Numbered from the stretch's first letter, positions 1 through 9,169 are shown. The stretch is 64,000 nt of DNA from Cupriavidus pampae (GCF_914271485.1 NZ_CAJZAG010000004.1:434001-498000), one strand, 5' to 3'. Notes: generated from the sequence alone by a model not told the origin. Numbers and translations are program-made.

Positions 1-743
1 TTGCGGCGCCGTCGCGCCACCATGTTGAGCGCCTCGACGGCGACCGAGAATGCCATGGCCGTATAGATATAGCCCTTCGGCACATGATGGCCGAGCCCGT
101 CGGCGATCAGTGTCATGCCGATCATGATCAGGAACGCCAGCGCGAGCATCACGATGGTCGGATTGCGGTTGATGAAGTTGGCCAGCGGCCCGGCCGCGAA
201 CAGCATCACCGTCACGGCCACGATCACCGCGATGAACATGATCGGGATGTGGTCGGTCATGCCGACCGCGGTGATGATGCTGTCGATCGAGAACACGATA
301 TCGAGAATCAGGATCTGTCCGATGGCGGCCGCGAAGCCGGGCACGGCGCGCGCCACGCCCCCCGCTCCATCCGATCCTTCGCCTTCCTCTGGCTCGTCGA
401 GTGCTACGTGCTGGTGAATCTCGCGGGTCGCCTTCCAGACCAGGAATGCACCACCGGCAATCAGGATCAGGTCGCGCCACGAAATGCCCTTGCCGAAGAT
501 CGTGAACACGGGCTCGGTCAGCGACACGATGATCGCAATCGTGGCCAGCAGGCCCAGCCGCAGGATCAGCGCCAGACCGATACCGATGCGCCGCGCCTTT
601 TCGCGCGTCTCGACGGGCAGCTTGTTGGTGAGGATGGAGATAAAGATGAGGTTGTCGATCCCGAGCACCACTTCCATCGCGATCAGCGTGGCGAGCGCGG
701 CCCATGCCGCGGGGTCACGGGCGAGGTCCATCAGCGAATCCAT
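1..743 (-). CDS. TerC-family membrane protein (3' end outside window)
   Basis: ATG at 743 follows GGAGTTCGC, and the frame stays open to the left edge, so the C-terminus is missing after about 247 residues. The visible part is very hydrophobic, with roughly six to seven membrane segments. It carries the two TerC signatures: EVVLGIDN at residues 24-31 and FSIDS at 151-155, where acidic residues sit inside helices. An acidic, Gly-rich loop (about 116-130) separates the two halves. TerC proteins are inner-membrane proteins linked to tellurite resistance and, for YkoY/Alx types, manganese export. The substrate here cannot be told. It stands alone, divergent from the oxalate genes. Confidence 0.88.
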   Translation of the reverse strand, partial: MDSLMDLARDPAAWAALATLIAMEVVLGIDNLIFISILTNKLPVETREKARRIGIGLALILRLGLLATIAIIVSLTEPVFTIFGKGISWRDLILIAGGAFLVWKATREIHQHVALDEPEEGEGSDGAGGVARAVPGFAAAIGQILILDIVFSIDSIITAVGMTDHIPIMFIAVIVAVTVMLFAAGPLANFINRNPTIVMLALAFLIMIGMTLIADGLGHHVPKGYIYTAMAFSVAVEALNMVARRRR

Positions 744-967
744 GCGAACTCCTTGGCGGGGTACGACTTGCGATCGGGGTGCGATCGCGGACTGCGTGAA
801 CGGAAAAGGTCAGGGAAAACGTCACGAAAAACGACGGGGACGACAGATGGATGGTAGCGCAGGGGCACGCGCAAAGAGAACCGGACGATGTCTGACAACG
901 TACGGCCGTTCGATGGCATGCAAATGGCGCGCAGATTGAGGTTGTCTTTACTACGTCGTGGAATATA

Positions 968-982
968 GTATGTGATATATCA
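968..982 (-). promoter_or_regulatory. oxalate-locus operator, copy 1
   Basis: The minus strand reads TGATATATCACATAC. It lies 40 bases before the ketopantoate-reductase-like gene. A plausible sigma-70 promoter for that gene is TTGTCT at 942-947, 16 bases, then TATAGT at 964-969, so the operator overlaps the -10 end. Assignment to the nearby GntR regulator is inference. Confidence 0.7.
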
Positions 983-1022
983 AAACAGCTTTCACATAAA
1001 TCACTGCAACGAGGAGACACAT

Positions 1023-2048
1023 ATGAAGATCTGTATCTATGGCGCCGGCGCCATCGGCGGATACATGGGCGCGCAGCTGGCGCTCGCGGGCGCCGATGTC
1101 AGTTTCATCGCGCGCGGCCCGCATCTGGCCGCCATGCAGGCCAATGGCGTGCGCCTGCATATCGACGGGCAGGAGCGCGTGGCCAAGGTCCGTTGCACCA
1201 GCGATCCGCGTGAACTGGGACCGCAGGACTACGTTTTCATCACGCTCAAGGCGCACCAGGTGCCAGGTGTGGTGGATCTGATGCAACCGCTGATCGGCCC
1301 GCAGACCGCGATCGTCACTGGCGTCAACGGCATCCCGTACTGGTATTTCTACAAGCACGGCGGCGAATTCGCGGGCTCGACGCTGGAAAGCGTGGACCCG
1401 GGCGCGAAGCAGTGGAAAGGGCTGGGGCCCGAGCGCGCGCTGGGCTGCGTGCTCTATCCCGCCGCGGAAATCGATGCGCCGGGGGTGATTCGTCACGTCT
1501 ATGGCAAGAAATTTCCCATTGGCGAGCCCGATGGCAGCCGCTCCGAACGCGTGACGAAGCTGGCCGAACTGATGGTCGCCGCCGACCTCGACGCGCCGGT
1601 GCGCGACAACATTCGCGATGAAATCTGGCTCAAGCTATGGGGCAACCTGTGCTTCAACCCGATCAGCGCGCTCACGCATGCGACGCTCGACGTCATCACC
1701 TCGGATGCCTCCACGCGGGCCCTGTCGAAGCAGATGATGCTCGAGGCCAAGGATATCGCCGAACGGTTTGGCGTGCATTTCCGCGTGGATGTGGAGCGGC
1801 GCATCGATGGCGCGGGCGCGGTGGGCGCACACAAGACCTCGATGCTGCAGGATCTGGAGGCGGGCAGGGCGATGGAGATCGATCCGCTGCTGACGGTGGT
1901 GCAGGAGATGGGGCGCATGCTGAAGCAGCCGACGCCGATGATCGATGCGGTGCTGGGGCTGATCAAGCAGCGCGATCGGATGGCTCAGGGCGCACTTGCT
2001 TCGGTCAGCGCACCAGCAGCTCAGGCACAGGTGGCCCGCGCGGCATAG
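1023..2048 (+). CDS. ketopantoate-reductase-family protein, candidate oxalyl-CoA reductase
   Basis: A 341-residue NAD(P)-dependent reductase of the PanE fold. The Rossmann motif GAGAIGG is at residues 7-13, and the family's catalytic-lysine helix (EIWLKLWGN, Lys204) is followed by the FNPISALT segment. The start at 1023 is preceded by GAGGAGACAT; an earlier in-frame ATG at 972 lies inside the operator and has no ribosome site. PanE normally makes pantoate. In Methylobacterium extorquens, however, a PanE homologue (PanE2) reduces oxalyl-CoA to glyoxylate. The operator and the frc/oxc neighbours here favour that second role, which would let oxalate carbon be assimilated rather than only oxidised. 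Family assignment is firm; the substrate is inferred. Confidence 0.85.
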   Translation: MKICIYGAGAIGGYMGAQLALAGADVSFIARGPHLAAMQANGVRLHIDGQERVAKVRCTSDPRELGPQDYVFITLKAHQVPGVVDLMQPLIGPQTAIVTGVNGIPYWYFYKHGGEFAGSTLESVDPGAKQWKGLGPERALGCVLYPAAEIDAPGVIRHVYGKKFPIGEPDGSRSERVTKLAELMVAADLDAPVRDNIRDEIWLKLWGNLCFNPISALTHATLDVITSDASTRALSKQMMLEAKDIAERFGVHFRVDVERRIDGAGAVGAHKTSMLQDLEAGRAMEIDPLLTVVQEMGRMLKQPTPMIDAVLGLIKQRDRMAQGALASVSAPAAQAQVARAA

Positions 2049-2066
2049 CTTGCGGTGGCGCCGATG

Positions 2067-2081
2067 TGATATACCATATAC
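2067..2081 (+). promoter_or_regulatory. oxalate-locus operator, copy 2
   Basis: TGATATACCATATAC, about 155 bases before the GntR regulator gene, which suggests autoregulation. It is the most diverged copy: the ACATAC half-site is ATATAC and there is no good right half-site. Confidence 0.6.
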
Positions 2082-2235
2082 GAAAGCGTCGGTTGTGCCA
2101 CCTTCGCACCCCTGAATGCAGGATTCATGAGCAGAACGCATGATGTCATGCCAGACTGCCATTTATCGTTGCTTGTGAAACCTGCCAGGGGGCGGGCGAA
2201 GCGTGGCGACCAGCCGGCCATAACGAGTGCATTTC

Positions 2236-2970
2236 ATGTCTGCCCAAAGCCAAACCGAAGTTCAGGATGTCACCCAGCCGCCCGCCGGCCTTACGCTTGC
2301 GCTGCAGCCGATCAATGCGGGCGCCAGCCTGCGCGATCAGGCCTACGCCATGCTGCGTCAGGCCATCGCCGATGCGGATATCTACCAGTCGCGGGAAGAA
2401 GTGCGCCTGGACGAGCGCGTGCTCAGCGAAGCGCTGGGCGTAAGCCGCACGCCGATTCGCGAGGCGATGACGCTGCTGGAGCAGGAAGGCTTCCTGCGTA
2501 CGGTGCCGCGCCGCGGCATCTACATCATGCGCAAGACCAAGCGCGAGATCGTCGAGATGATTCAGGTGTGGGCCGCGCTGGAAAGCATGGCGGCGCGCCT
2601 GGCCACGCAGAATGCGACGGACGAGGAGATCGGCAAGCTGCGCCATATGTTCGACAGCTTCCGCGACGGTACGCCAGCCGAACATATCGAGGAATACTCC
2701 GACGCCAATATCGTCTTTCACCAGTCGATCGTGCAGCTGTCGAAGTCGCAGGTCATCATGGACCAGATCAAGAACATCTTTGTCCATGTGCGGGCGATTC
2801 GAAAGATGACGATCTCGCAGAGCGACCGGGCGTCCCGCTCGATCGTCGACCACCTGCGCATCATCGAAGCCCTCGAGCATCGCGACACCGAGCTCGCGGA
2901 GCGGCTGGTGCGGCAGCACTCGCTGGACCTCGCCGAGTATGTCGAGAAGAACTGCGACTTTCTGGACTGA
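2236..2970 (+). CDS. GntR-family regulator, FadR/FCD subfamily
   Basis: 244 residues. The N-terminal winged helix-turn-helix (about 35-100) contains the typical LSEALGVSRTPIREAM segment. The C-terminal all-helical FCD domain (about 105-235) keeps the metal/ligand pocket pattern: Asp and His in SDANIVFHQ, and later His in VDHL and RQHS. ATG at 2236 follows ACGAG at good spacing; GTG at 2227 is an alternative. The gene sits inside the oxalate locus and has operator copy 2 upstream and a strong terminator downstream, so it is monocistronic. It is the natural candidate to bind the seven operators. FCD regulators usually respond to small carboxylates, so oxalate, oxalyl-CoA or formate are plausible ligands. 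Confidence 0.9.
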   Translation: MSAQSQTEVQDVTQPPAGLTLALQPINAGASLRDQAYAMLRQAIADADIYQSREEVRLDERVLSEALGVSRTPIREAMTLLEQEGFLRTVPRRGIYIMRKTKREIVEMIQVWAALESMAARLATQNATDEEIGKLRHMFDSFRDGTPAEHIEEYSDANIVFHQSIVQLSKSQVIMDQIKNIFVHVRAIRKMTISQSDRASRSIVDHLRIIEALEHRDTELAERLVRQHSLDLAEYVEKNCDFLD

Positions 2971-2990
2971 CGTCCAGAAGCGTCCTGGAG

Positions 2991-3025
2991 AGCCCCAGCG
3001 CCTGACGGCGCTGGGGCTTTTTTTT
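2991..3025 (+). terminator. rho-independent terminator after the GntR gene
   Basis: A 12-bp GC-rich stem (2991-3002 with 3007-3018), TGAC loop and a run of eight T ending at 3025. Confidence 0.93.
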
Positions 3026-3097
3026 GATCTAAGCGCATTTGCTGCAATGCAGCGTCGAAACTTCCCTGATTCGGGTTTAAACCCTCTTGCATCTTGG

Positions 3098-3118
3098 TGA
3101 TATACCACATACTGTATG
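3098..3118 (+). promoter_or_regulatory. promoter and operator, copy 3, for the first frc
   Basis: TGATATACCACATAC at 3098-3112 runs into the perfect dyad ACATAC-T-GTATGT (3107-3119). A promoter fits exactly: TTGCAT 3087-3092, 17 bases, TACTGT 3110-3115. The -10 box is therefore inside the dyad, a repression geometry. Confidence 0.78.
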
Positions 3119-3152
3119 TCGAAAGAGCAGAACACAAATCAGGAGACGCACC

Positions 3153-4388
3153 ATGGAGCAACGCAAAGCCCTGGATGGCATTCGCATTCTGGACATGACG
3201 CACGTGCAGGCCGGCCCTTCCGCGACGCAGTTGATGGCGTGGATGGGTGCCGATGTGATCAAGGTCGAGATGCCCGGTCGCGGCGACATCACGCGCAGCC
3301 AGCTGCGTGACGTACCGAATGCTGACAGCCTGTACTTCACCATGCTGAACAGCAACAAGCGCAGCCTGACGCTCAACATGAAGACGCCGGAAGGCAAGGC
3401 GCTGCTGGAAGACCTGATTCAGCAGAGCGACGTGCTGATCGAGAATTTTGGTCCGGGCGTGCTGGCCCGTGCCGGGTTCGGCTGGGACCAGATCCAGGAC
3501 CTGAATCCGCGCATGATCTATGCGTCGATCAAGGGCTTCGGCCCCGGCCCGTATCAGGACTGCAAGGCCTACGAGAACGTCGCCCAGTGCATGGGCGGTT
3601 CCGCATCGACCACTGGCGAGGCCAGCGGCGTACCGACGGTGACGGGCGCGCAGATCGGCGACTCGGGCACGGGCGTGCACTGCGTGGTTGGCATTCTGGC
3701 CGCACTGCTGCAACGTGAGCATTCGGGCCGCGGCCAGCGCGTGGAAGTGGCGATGCAGGACGCCGTGCTGAACCTGTGCCGCGTGAAGCTGCGCGATCAG
3801 CAGCGCCTGGATGCCGGCCCGCTGCGTGAATACCCCAACGACCAGTTCGACGACCATGTGCCCCGCGCGGGCAATGCGTCGGGCGGCGGCCAGCCGGGCG
3901 CCGCGCTGCGCTGCGCTCCGGGCGGACCGAACGACTACGTCTACGTCATCGTCCAGCCGCAGGGCTGGGAACCGCTGATGCGCCTGTGCGGCCGCGAGGA
4001 ACTGATCACCGATCCGGAATTCGCCTCGCCCGAGGTGCGCCTGAAAAAGCTGCCCACCTGCTTCGGCATCATCGAGGAATGGACCCTGGGCCGCACCAAG
4101 TTCGAAGTGATGAACGCCCTCAACGCGGTGGACGTGCCGTGTGGTCCGATCCTGTCGATGAAGGATCTGATCGAGGACCAGTCGATGTACGAGCGTGGCT
4201 ATCTGGTGGAACTCGACCACCCGGCGCGCGGCAAGTACGTGCAGCTCGGCTCGCCGATCACGTTGTCCGACTCGCCAGTGAAGGTCGAGCGTTCGCCGCT
4301 GCTGGGAGAACACACCGACGAGATCCTCGAATCGCTTGGGCGCTCGCCAGCGCAGATTGCGGCGCTGCGCGTAGCGGGAGCGATCTAG
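3153..4388 (+). CDS. frc: CoA-transferase family III, formyl-CoA:oxalate CoA-transferase paralogue 1
   Basis: 411 residues, the usual length for Frc (about 416-428). It should move CoA between a donor acyl-CoA and oxalate in the cytoplasm. Asp170 in the QIGDSGTG segment corresponds to the catalytic Asp169 of Oxalobacter Frc, and the glycine loop SGGGQPG follows the conserved core [13 protein letters not shown] at 3153 follows CAGGAGACGC; earlier in-frame starts lie in the operator. It is clearly paralogous to the frc copy at 7318 but less like classical Frc (for example TVTGAQ rather than TVSAAA before the Asp). It may therefore prefer another CoA donor. It shares direction with the FAH gene and oxc, but oxc has its own operator. 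Confidence 0.9.
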   Translation: MEQRKALDGIRILDMTHVQAGPSATQLMAWMGADVIKVEMPGRGDITRSQLRDVPNADSLYFTMLNSNKRSLTLNMKTPEGKALLEDLIQQSDVLIENFGPGVLARAGFGWDQIQDLNPRMIYASIKGFGPGPYQDCKAYENVAQCMGGSASTTGEASGVPTVTGAQIGDSGTGVHCVVGILAALLQREHSGRGQRVEVAMQDAVLNLCRVKLRDQQRLDAGPLREYPNDQFDDHVPRAGNASGGGQPGAALRCAPGGPNDYVYVIVQPQGWEPLMRLCGREELITDPEFASPEVRLKKLPTCFGIIEEWTLGRTKFEVMNALNAVDVPCGPILSMKDLIEDQSMYERGYLVELDHPARGKYVQLGSPITLSDSPVKVERSPLLGEHTDEILESLGRSPAQIAALRVAGAI

Positions 4389-4428
4389 CCCGGGGCGCCT
4401 GGCCACGGCCGGCGCCGCTCTCCCAACG

Positions 4429-4445
4429 CCCCTGACAGGGGCGCC
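4429..4445 (+). other. hairpin between frc paralogue 1 and the FAH gene
   Basis: CGCCCCTG and CAGGGGCG form an 8-bp stem around a single A; in RNA the loop would open to about three or more bases. No T run follows, so it looks like an RNA-processing or attenuation element rather than a terminator. Confidence 0.45.
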
Positions 4446-4502
4446 ATCCTTGCTCAAAGAGCTGGCGCGGCACACCCGCGCCTGGCCGGAGGAGTTTTTT
4501 CC

Positions 4503-5297
4503 GTGCAAACCTGGATTCGCTTCCGCCGTGCTGACGGTGACATCGCTTATGGCCGGCTTGACGATGGCGATGCCGATCGCGTCATCGAGTTCGATGGCCC
4601 CGGTTATACCGATCCCCGTCCCACGGGCAACGCATACAGTTACGCCTCGCTGGACCTGCTGGCGCCGTGCCAGCCCGGCAAGATCGTGGCGCTGTGGAAC
4701 AACTTTCATGCCCTCGCGGCCCGGCTGGAGAAAGCGGTGCCCGTGCATCCGCTGTTCCTGCTGAAGCCGGCCAGTTCTCTGGCCGGCCCCGGCGATGCGA
4801 TCCGGCGTCCGAGTGGGTACACCGGCAAGATCGCTTACGAAGGCGAGCTCGGCATCGTGATTGGCCGCGAATGCCGGGATGTGCCGCTGAGCGAGGCTGC
4901 CTCGCACATCTTTGGCTACACGATCGTCAATGACGTGACGGCGGGGGAGCTGCTCAATGCCGATCCCAACTTCCCGCAGTGGACGCGCGCCAAGGGCTCC
5001 GACACCTTCGGTTGCGTCGGTCCGGCGATCGTCACCGGCTTCGACTGGCGCAGCGCCAGCGTGGTGACGCGTCTGGACGGCGTCGAGCGCCAGAACTACC
5101 CGCTGTCCGACATTGTTTTTTCGCCCGAGGAGCAGGTCAGCCTGCTGTCGCGGGATCTGACGCTGATGCCGGGCGATGTGATCGCCGTCGGCACCTCGAT
5201 CGGGGTTGGATCGATGAAGGACGGCTCGGTGGTGGAGGTGTCGATCCGCGGGATTGGGTCGCTCGTCAACCACGTTGGCGCAGCGGAATCTCAGTAA
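4503..5297 (+). CDS. fumarylacetoacetate hydrolase (FAH) family protein
   Basis: 264 residues, GTG start at 4503 after GGAGGAG. The N-terminal half is variable and the C-terminal FAH fold starts near residue 85. The divalent-metal ligands are visible: Glu113 and Glu115 in YEGELG and Asp144 in IVNDVTA. Family members hydrolyse or decarboxylate small beta-diketo or 2-oxo acids (acylpyruvases, fumarylpyruvate hydrolase, oxaloacetate decarboxylase). It lies between frc paralogue 1 and oxc in the same direction. A role on a C2-C4 oxo acid linked to oxalate or glyoxylate metabolism is plausible, but the sequence does not fix the substrate. Confidence 0.85.
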   Translation: MQTWIRFRRADGDIAYGRLDDGDADRVIEFDGPGYTDPRPTGNAYSYASLDLLAPCQPGKIVALWNNFHALAARLEKAVPVHPLFLLKPASSLAGPGDAIRRPSGYTGKIAYEGELGIVIGRECRDVPLSEAASHIFGYTIVNDVTAGELLNADPNFPQWTRAKGSDTFGCVGPAIVTGFDWRSASVVTRLDGVERQNYPLSDIVFSPEEQVSLLSRDLTLMPGDVIAVGTSIGVGSMKDGSVVEVSIRGIGSLVNHVGAAESQ

Positions 5298-5376
5298 TTT
5301 CCCTTATCTCGCACGTATCTGCGCGGAAATGCTGCGCTGCATCGACGAAAGTTAGCATCGATCTCTTGCTGAGTTT

Positions 5377-5398
5377 TGATATATCACATACCGTATGT
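5377..5398 (+). promoter_or_regulatory. promoter and operator, copy 4, for oxc
   Basis: TGATATATCACATAC at 5377-5391 continues into the perfect dyad ACATAC-C-GTATGT (5386-5398). TTGCTG at 5366-5371, 17 bases, then TACCGT at 5389-5394 forms a promoter whose -10 lies in the dyad, the same layout as copies 3 and 7. Confidence 0.78.
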
Positions 5399-5442
5399 GC
5401 AAACGGTTGCCGATTAGAGCAAGTCGTCCAAGAGGAGACATC

Positions 5443-5532
5443 GTGAAGTCCGAAGTAGACAGGCGGGGCGCGAACACGACCGCTGAAGACACCCTGAAGC
5501 AGAAGTTCTCCAATCCCCGTCAATCTGTATAG
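5443..5532 (+). CDS. possible 29-residue leader peptide upstream of oxc
   Basis: GTG at 5443 is preceded by a strong AAGAGGAGACATC ribosome site and opens a 30-codon frame ending at TAG 5530-5532, just where the oxc ribosome site (AGAAGGAAG) begins. The predicted peptide is hydrophilic and basic (starts MKSEVDRR). No family is recognised. It could couple translation to oxc, be a remnant of a former gene start, or be spurious. The strong ribosome site before a dispensable frame is the only evidence. Confidence 0.4.
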   Translation: MKSEVDRRGANTTAEDTLKQKFSNPRQSV

Positions 5533-5544
5533 AAGGAAGCAACC

Positions 5545-7275
5545 ATGGCAGAAGTCGACAACGAGCGGCAGCGTCAAGCGGTCGAAGAGCAGGCGCAAAC
5601 CGATGGTTTTCATCTGGTCATCGACGCGCTGAAGCTAAACGGCATCGAGAACATCTACGGCCTGCCCGGTATTCCGGTCACGGATCTGGCACGCCTGGCA
5701 CAGGCCAACGGCCTGCGCGTCATCAGCTTTCGTCATGAGCAGAACGCGGGCAACGCCGCCGCGATTGCCGGCTTTCTCACGCAGAAGCCGGGCGTCTGCC
5801 TGACCGTGTCCGCGCCTGGTTTCATGAATGGGCTGACGGCGCTGGCGAATGCCACCACCAACTGCTTCCCGATGATCCTGATCAGCGGCTCGAGCGAGCG
5901 CGAGATCGTCGATCTGCAGCAGGGTGACTACGAAGAGATGGATCAGCTGGCCATCGCCCGTCCGCACGCCAAGGCTGCGTTCCGCGTGCTGCATGCGGAG
6001 GACATCGGTGTCGGCATCGCGCGCGCCATTCGTGCCGCGGTGTCCGGTCGTCCGGGCGGTGTGTACCTGGACCTGCCGGCCAAGCTGCTGGGCCAGACGA
6101 TGGAAGCCGAGAAGGGCCGCAAGTCGCTGATCAAGGTGGTTGACCCGGCTCCGCGTCAAATCCCCGCACCGGACTCGATCGACCGTGCCATCGATCTGCT
6201 GAAGAGCGCCAAGCGCCCGCTGATCCTGCTGGGCAAGGGTGCCGCGTATGCACGCGCAGATGCCGATATCCGCGCGCTGGTCGAGAAGACCGGCATTCCG
6301 TATCTGCCGATGTCGATGGCCAAGGGCCTGATTCCCGATACGCACCCGCAGTCGGCCTCGGCCGCGCGTTCGTACGTGCTGGCGGAAGCCGACGTGGTGC
6401 TGCTGATCGGCGCCCGCCTGAACTGGCTGCTGTCGCATGGCAAGGGCAAGACCTGGGGCAAGCCGAAGCAGTTCATCCAGGTCGATATCTCGCCGACCGA
6501 AATGGATAGCAACGTCGCCATCGCCGCGCCGGTCGTGGGCGACATTGGCTCGGTCGTAGCGGCGCTGCTCGACAAGGTTGGCAACAACTTTGCCAAGCCG
6601 GGCGCCGAGTGGCTGAACGCGGTGTACGACAAGAAGGAAAAGAACCTCGCGAAGATGGCCGAGACGCTGGCCAAGGATGCATCGCCGATGAACTTCCACA
6701 GCGCGCTGCGCGTGCTGAAGGATGTCGTCAAGGCCAATCCGAGCATCTCGTTCGTCAACGAGGGCGCCAATACGCTGGACTACGCCCGCGCCGTGATCGA
6801 CATGTACGAGCCGCGCAAGCGTCTGGACGTCGGCACCTGGGGTGTGATGGGTGTGGGCATGGGTTACGCGGTTGCCGCGGCGGTCGAGACCAACAAGCCA
6901 GTCCTGGCGTTGTGCGGTGACAGCGCGTTCGGTTTCTCGGGCATGGAGGTGGAAACGATCTGCCGCTACAACCTGCCGATCTGCATCGTCATCTTCAACA
7001 ACAACGGCGTCTACAAGGGTATCGACAAGAATCCGACCGGCGGCAAGGACCCGGCGGTCACGATGTTTGTCGAGGGCGCGCGCTACGACAAGATGATGGA
7101 AGCGTTCGGTGGCGTCGGTAACAACGTCACCACCCCGGCGGAACTCGAAGCCGCAGTGAAGGAAGCCTTGAAGTCGGGCAAGCCTACCTTGATCAACGCC
7201 GTCATCGACCCGGCTGCGGGCACCGAGAGCGGTCGTCTGACCAATTTGAATCCGCAAAGCGCGGCCACCAAGTAA
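5545..7275 (+). CDS. oxc: oxalyl-CoA decarboxylase
   Basis: 576 residues, close to the 568 of Oxalobacter Oxc. This thiamine-diphosphate enzyme decarboxylates oxalyl-CoA to formyl-CoA and CO2. The cofactor-activating Glu is Glu65 in FRHEQNAG, and the ThDP/Mg motif begins at Gly458-Asp459-Ser460 and ends in IVIFNNNG. The N-terminal segment [14 protein letters not shown] is typical of Oxc. ATG at 5545 follows AGAAGGAAGCAACC. Directly downstream is the second frc (42-base gap), so decarboxylation and CoA recycling are probably co-transcribed. Regulation: operator copy 4 upstream. Identification is firm. Confidence 0.97.
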   Translation: MAEVDNERQRQAVEEQAQTDGFHLVIDALKLNGIENIYGLPGIPVTDLARLAQANGLRVISFRHEQNAGNAAAIAGFLTQKPGVCLTVSAPGFMNGLTALANATTNCFPMILISGSSEREIVDLQQGDYEEMDQLAIARPHAKAAFRVLHAEDIGVGIARAIRAAVSGRPGGVYLDLPAKLLGQTMEAEKGRKSLIKVVDPAPRQIPAPDSIDRAIDLLKSAKRPLILLGKGAAYARADADIRALVEKTGIPYLPMSMAKGLIPDTHPQSASAARSYVLAEADVVLLIGARLNWLLSHGKGKTWGKPKQFIQVDISPTEMDSNVAIAAPVVGDIGSVVAALLDKVGNNFAKPGAEWLNAVYDKKEKNLAKMAETLAKDASPMNFHSALRVLKDVVKANPSISFVNEGANTLDYARAVIDMYEPRKRLDVGTWGVMGVGMGYAVAAAVETNKPVLALCGDSAFGFSGMEVETICRYNLPICIVIFNNNGVYKGIDKNPTGGKDPAVTMFVEGARYDKMMEAFGGVGNNVTTPAELEAAVKEALKSGKPTLINAVIDPAAGTESGRLTNLNPQSAATK

Positions 7276-7317
7276 TTCGATTGCGTTTCAACGTCTATTC
7301 CATTTAGGAGAGCGACA

Positions 7318-8568
7318 GTGAACCTCCCACTCAACGGCATCAAGATCATCGACTTCACGCACGTCCAGGCCGGCCCCGCCTGCACCCAGCTTCTCGCATG
7401 GTTCGGCGCGGACGTGATCAAGGTGGAGCGCCCTGGCTCGGGTGACGTCACCCGCTCGCAACTGCGCGACGTTCCCGACGCGGACGCGCTGTACTTCACC
7501 ATGCTGAACAGCAACAAGCGCTCGCTGACGCTGGACACCAAGAAGCCGGAAGGCAAGAAGATCCTGGAGCAGCTGATCCGCGAGTCGGACGTGCTGGTCG
7601 AGAACTTCGGTCCGGGTGCGCTGGATCGCATGGGCTTTTCGTGGGACCGCATCAAGGAACTGAACCCGAAGATGATCGTGGCATCGGTCAAGGGCTTCAG
7701 CGACGGCCACCACTATGAAGACCTGAAGGTCTACGAGAACGTGGCACAGTGCGCTGGCGGCGCGGCATCGACCACCGGTTTCTGGGACGGCCCGCCGACG
7801 GTATCGGCCGCTGCGCTGGGCGACTCGAACACCGGCATGCACCTGGCCATCGGCATCCTGACCGCGATCATCGGCCGCCAGCAGACCGGTGAAGGCCAGA
7901 AGGTTGCTGTCTCGATGCAGGACGCCGTGCTGAACCTGTGCCGCGTGAAGCTGCGCGATCAGCAGCGTCTGGACCGCGTCGGCTATCTGGAAGAGTATCC
8001 CCAGTATCCGCACGGCACGTTCAGCGACGTGGTGCCCCGCGGCGGCAACGCCGGCGGTGGCGGCCAGCCGGGCTGGGTGCTGAAGTGCAAGGGCTGGGAG
8101 ACCGATCCCAACGCCTACATCTACTTCACCATCCAGGGTCACGCCTGGGAGCCGATCTGCAAGGCACTGGGCAAGGAAGAATGGATCAACGATCCGAACT
8201 ACGCCACGGCCAAGGCCCGTCAGCCGCATATCACCCAGATCTTCGATACCATCGAAGTCTGGCTGGCCGACAAGACCAAGTACGAGGCGGTGGACATCCT
8301 GCGCAAGTTCGATATTCCGTGCTCGCCGGTGCTGTCGATGAAGGAAATCGCGGCCGATGAATCGCTGCGCAAGAGCGGTTCGATCGTGGAAGTCGACCAC
8401 AAGGAGCGTGGCAAGTACCTGACCGTGGGCAGCCCGATCAAGTTCTCGTCCATGAAGCCGGAAATCACGGGTTCGCCGCTGCTGGGCGAACATAGCGACG
8501 AAGTGCTGGCTGGCCTTGGCTACGGTGCCGAGGAGATTGCCCGACTGCGCGAGGCAAACGTAATCTAA
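7318..8568 (+). CDS. frc: formyl-CoA:oxalate CoA-transferase (paralogue 2)
   Basis: 416 residues, the length of E. coli YfdW. It transfers CoA from formyl-CoA to oxalate, regenerating oxalyl-CoA for Oxc and releasing formate. The catalytic nucleophile is Asp169 in ALGDSNTG, the same number as in Oxalobacter Frc, and the active-site glycine loop is GGGGQPG. GTG at 7318 follows TAGGAG. It lies 42 bases after oxc and 89 bases before the PAS gene, so an oxc-frc-PAS operon ending at the 9126 terminator is likely. It is closer to classical Frc than the copy at 3153. Confidence 0.96.
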   Translation: MNLPLNGIKIIDFTHVQAGPACTQLLAWFGADVIKVERPGSGDVTRSQLRDVPDADALYFTMLNSNKRSLTLDTKKPEGKKILEQLIRESDVLVENFGPGALDRMGFSWDRIKELNPKMIVASVKGFSDGHHYEDLKVYENVAQCAGGAASTTGFWDGPPTVSAAALGDSNTGMHLAIGILTAIIGRQQTGEGQKVAVSMQDAVLNLCRVKLRDQQRLDRVGYLEEYPQYPHGTFSDVVPRGGNAGGGGQPGWVLKCKGWETDPNAYIYFTIQGHAWEPICKALGKEEWINDPNYATAKARQPHITQIFDTIEVWLADKTKYEAVDILRKFDIPCSPVLSMKEIAADESLRKSGSIVEVDHKERGKYLTVGSPIKFSSMKPEITGSPLLGEHSDEVLAGLGYGAEEIARLREANVI

Positions 8569-8657
8569 GCAGGACGGCAGCGCTGCCAGTGTGCCGACGG
8601 GGTGGCGGAAATCAGGCCACCCCGCGGTCACCCCCCAATTTTCCTCAGGAAAAGATC

Positions 8658-9104
8658 ATGCAGGCTGCGATCGACTATGAACAACTGGTGTCGGCCATCG
8701 GCGACGCCGTCATCATCTCCGGCCCCGACGGTGCCATCACGTTGTGGAACCCGGCTGCCGAATACATGTTCGGCTACACGCAGGAAGAGGCGCTGGGCCA
8801 GTCGCTGGACCTGATCATTCCCGAGCGCCTGCGCGGGCGCCACTGGGAGGGCTACGACAAGACCATGGCAACGGGCCAGACCCGATATGGCCATGACTTG
8901 CTCAAGGTGCCCGCGATCAACAAGAAGGGCGACGCGATGTCGATTGCTTTCACCGTGGCGCTGCTGCACGGAGAGGGCGGGGACATCACGGGCATCGTGG
9001 CGGTGATTCGCGACGAGACCGTGCGCTTCCAGGAAGAGCGGGCGCTGAAAAAGCGCATCACGGAACTGGAAGCCAAGGCGAGTGCCGCGGCCGGAGCTGG
9101 CTGA
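8658..9104 (+). CDS. stand-alone PAS-domain protein with FixL-like histidine
   Basis: 148 residues consisting of one PAS domain (about 8-128) and a short C-terminal coiled-coil tail (about 128-142); there is no kinase, cyclase or DNA-binding output. ATG at 8658 follows CAGGAAAAG. His62 in RGRHWEGY aligns by eye with the haem-ligating His of the FixL PAS domain (SRHDGYI), and the following TG-x6-LLKVPAINKKG region also resembles FixL. A haem or other cofactor sensor is therefore possible but unproven, as many non-haem PAS domains share RHWxGY. As last gene of the oxc-frc operon, it may sense redox state or oxygen, or modulate a partner in trans. Confidence 0.85.
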   Translation: MQAAIDYEQLVSAIGDAVIISGPDGAITLWNPAAEYMFGYTQEEALGQSLDLIIPERLRGRHWEGYDKTMATGQTRYGHDLLKVPAINKKGDAMSIAFTVALLHGEGGDITGIVAVIRDETVRFQEERALKKRITELEAKASAAAGAG

Positions 9105-9125
9105 CCCGCACCCTTGCAGAACGAC

Positions 9126-9155
9126 AAAAGCCGGGCAATGCGCCCGGCTTTTTTT
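9126..9155 (+). terminator. terminator between converging operons
   Basis: Stem AGCCGGGC (9129-9136) with GCCCGGCT (9142-9149), flanked by AAA and a seven-T run. The A tract on the other side means it could also serve the leftward ligase operon. Confidence 0.92.
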
Positions 9156-9169
9156 GCATAGTGCGATGC

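Noticed and set aside
4429..4445. Terminator between frc 1 and the FAH gene
   Set aside because: The hairpin is not followed by a T run and the next gene continues in the same direction, so it is recorded only as a hairpin.
2718..5273. 851-codon open frame on the minus strand over frc 1 and the FAH gene
   Set aside because: It is an antisense shadow of GC-rich codon usage: no ribosome site, no recognisable domains, and it crosses well-supported genes. The same applies to minus-strand frames at 5635-7257, 7288-8631, 22538-24190 and 57670-59889.
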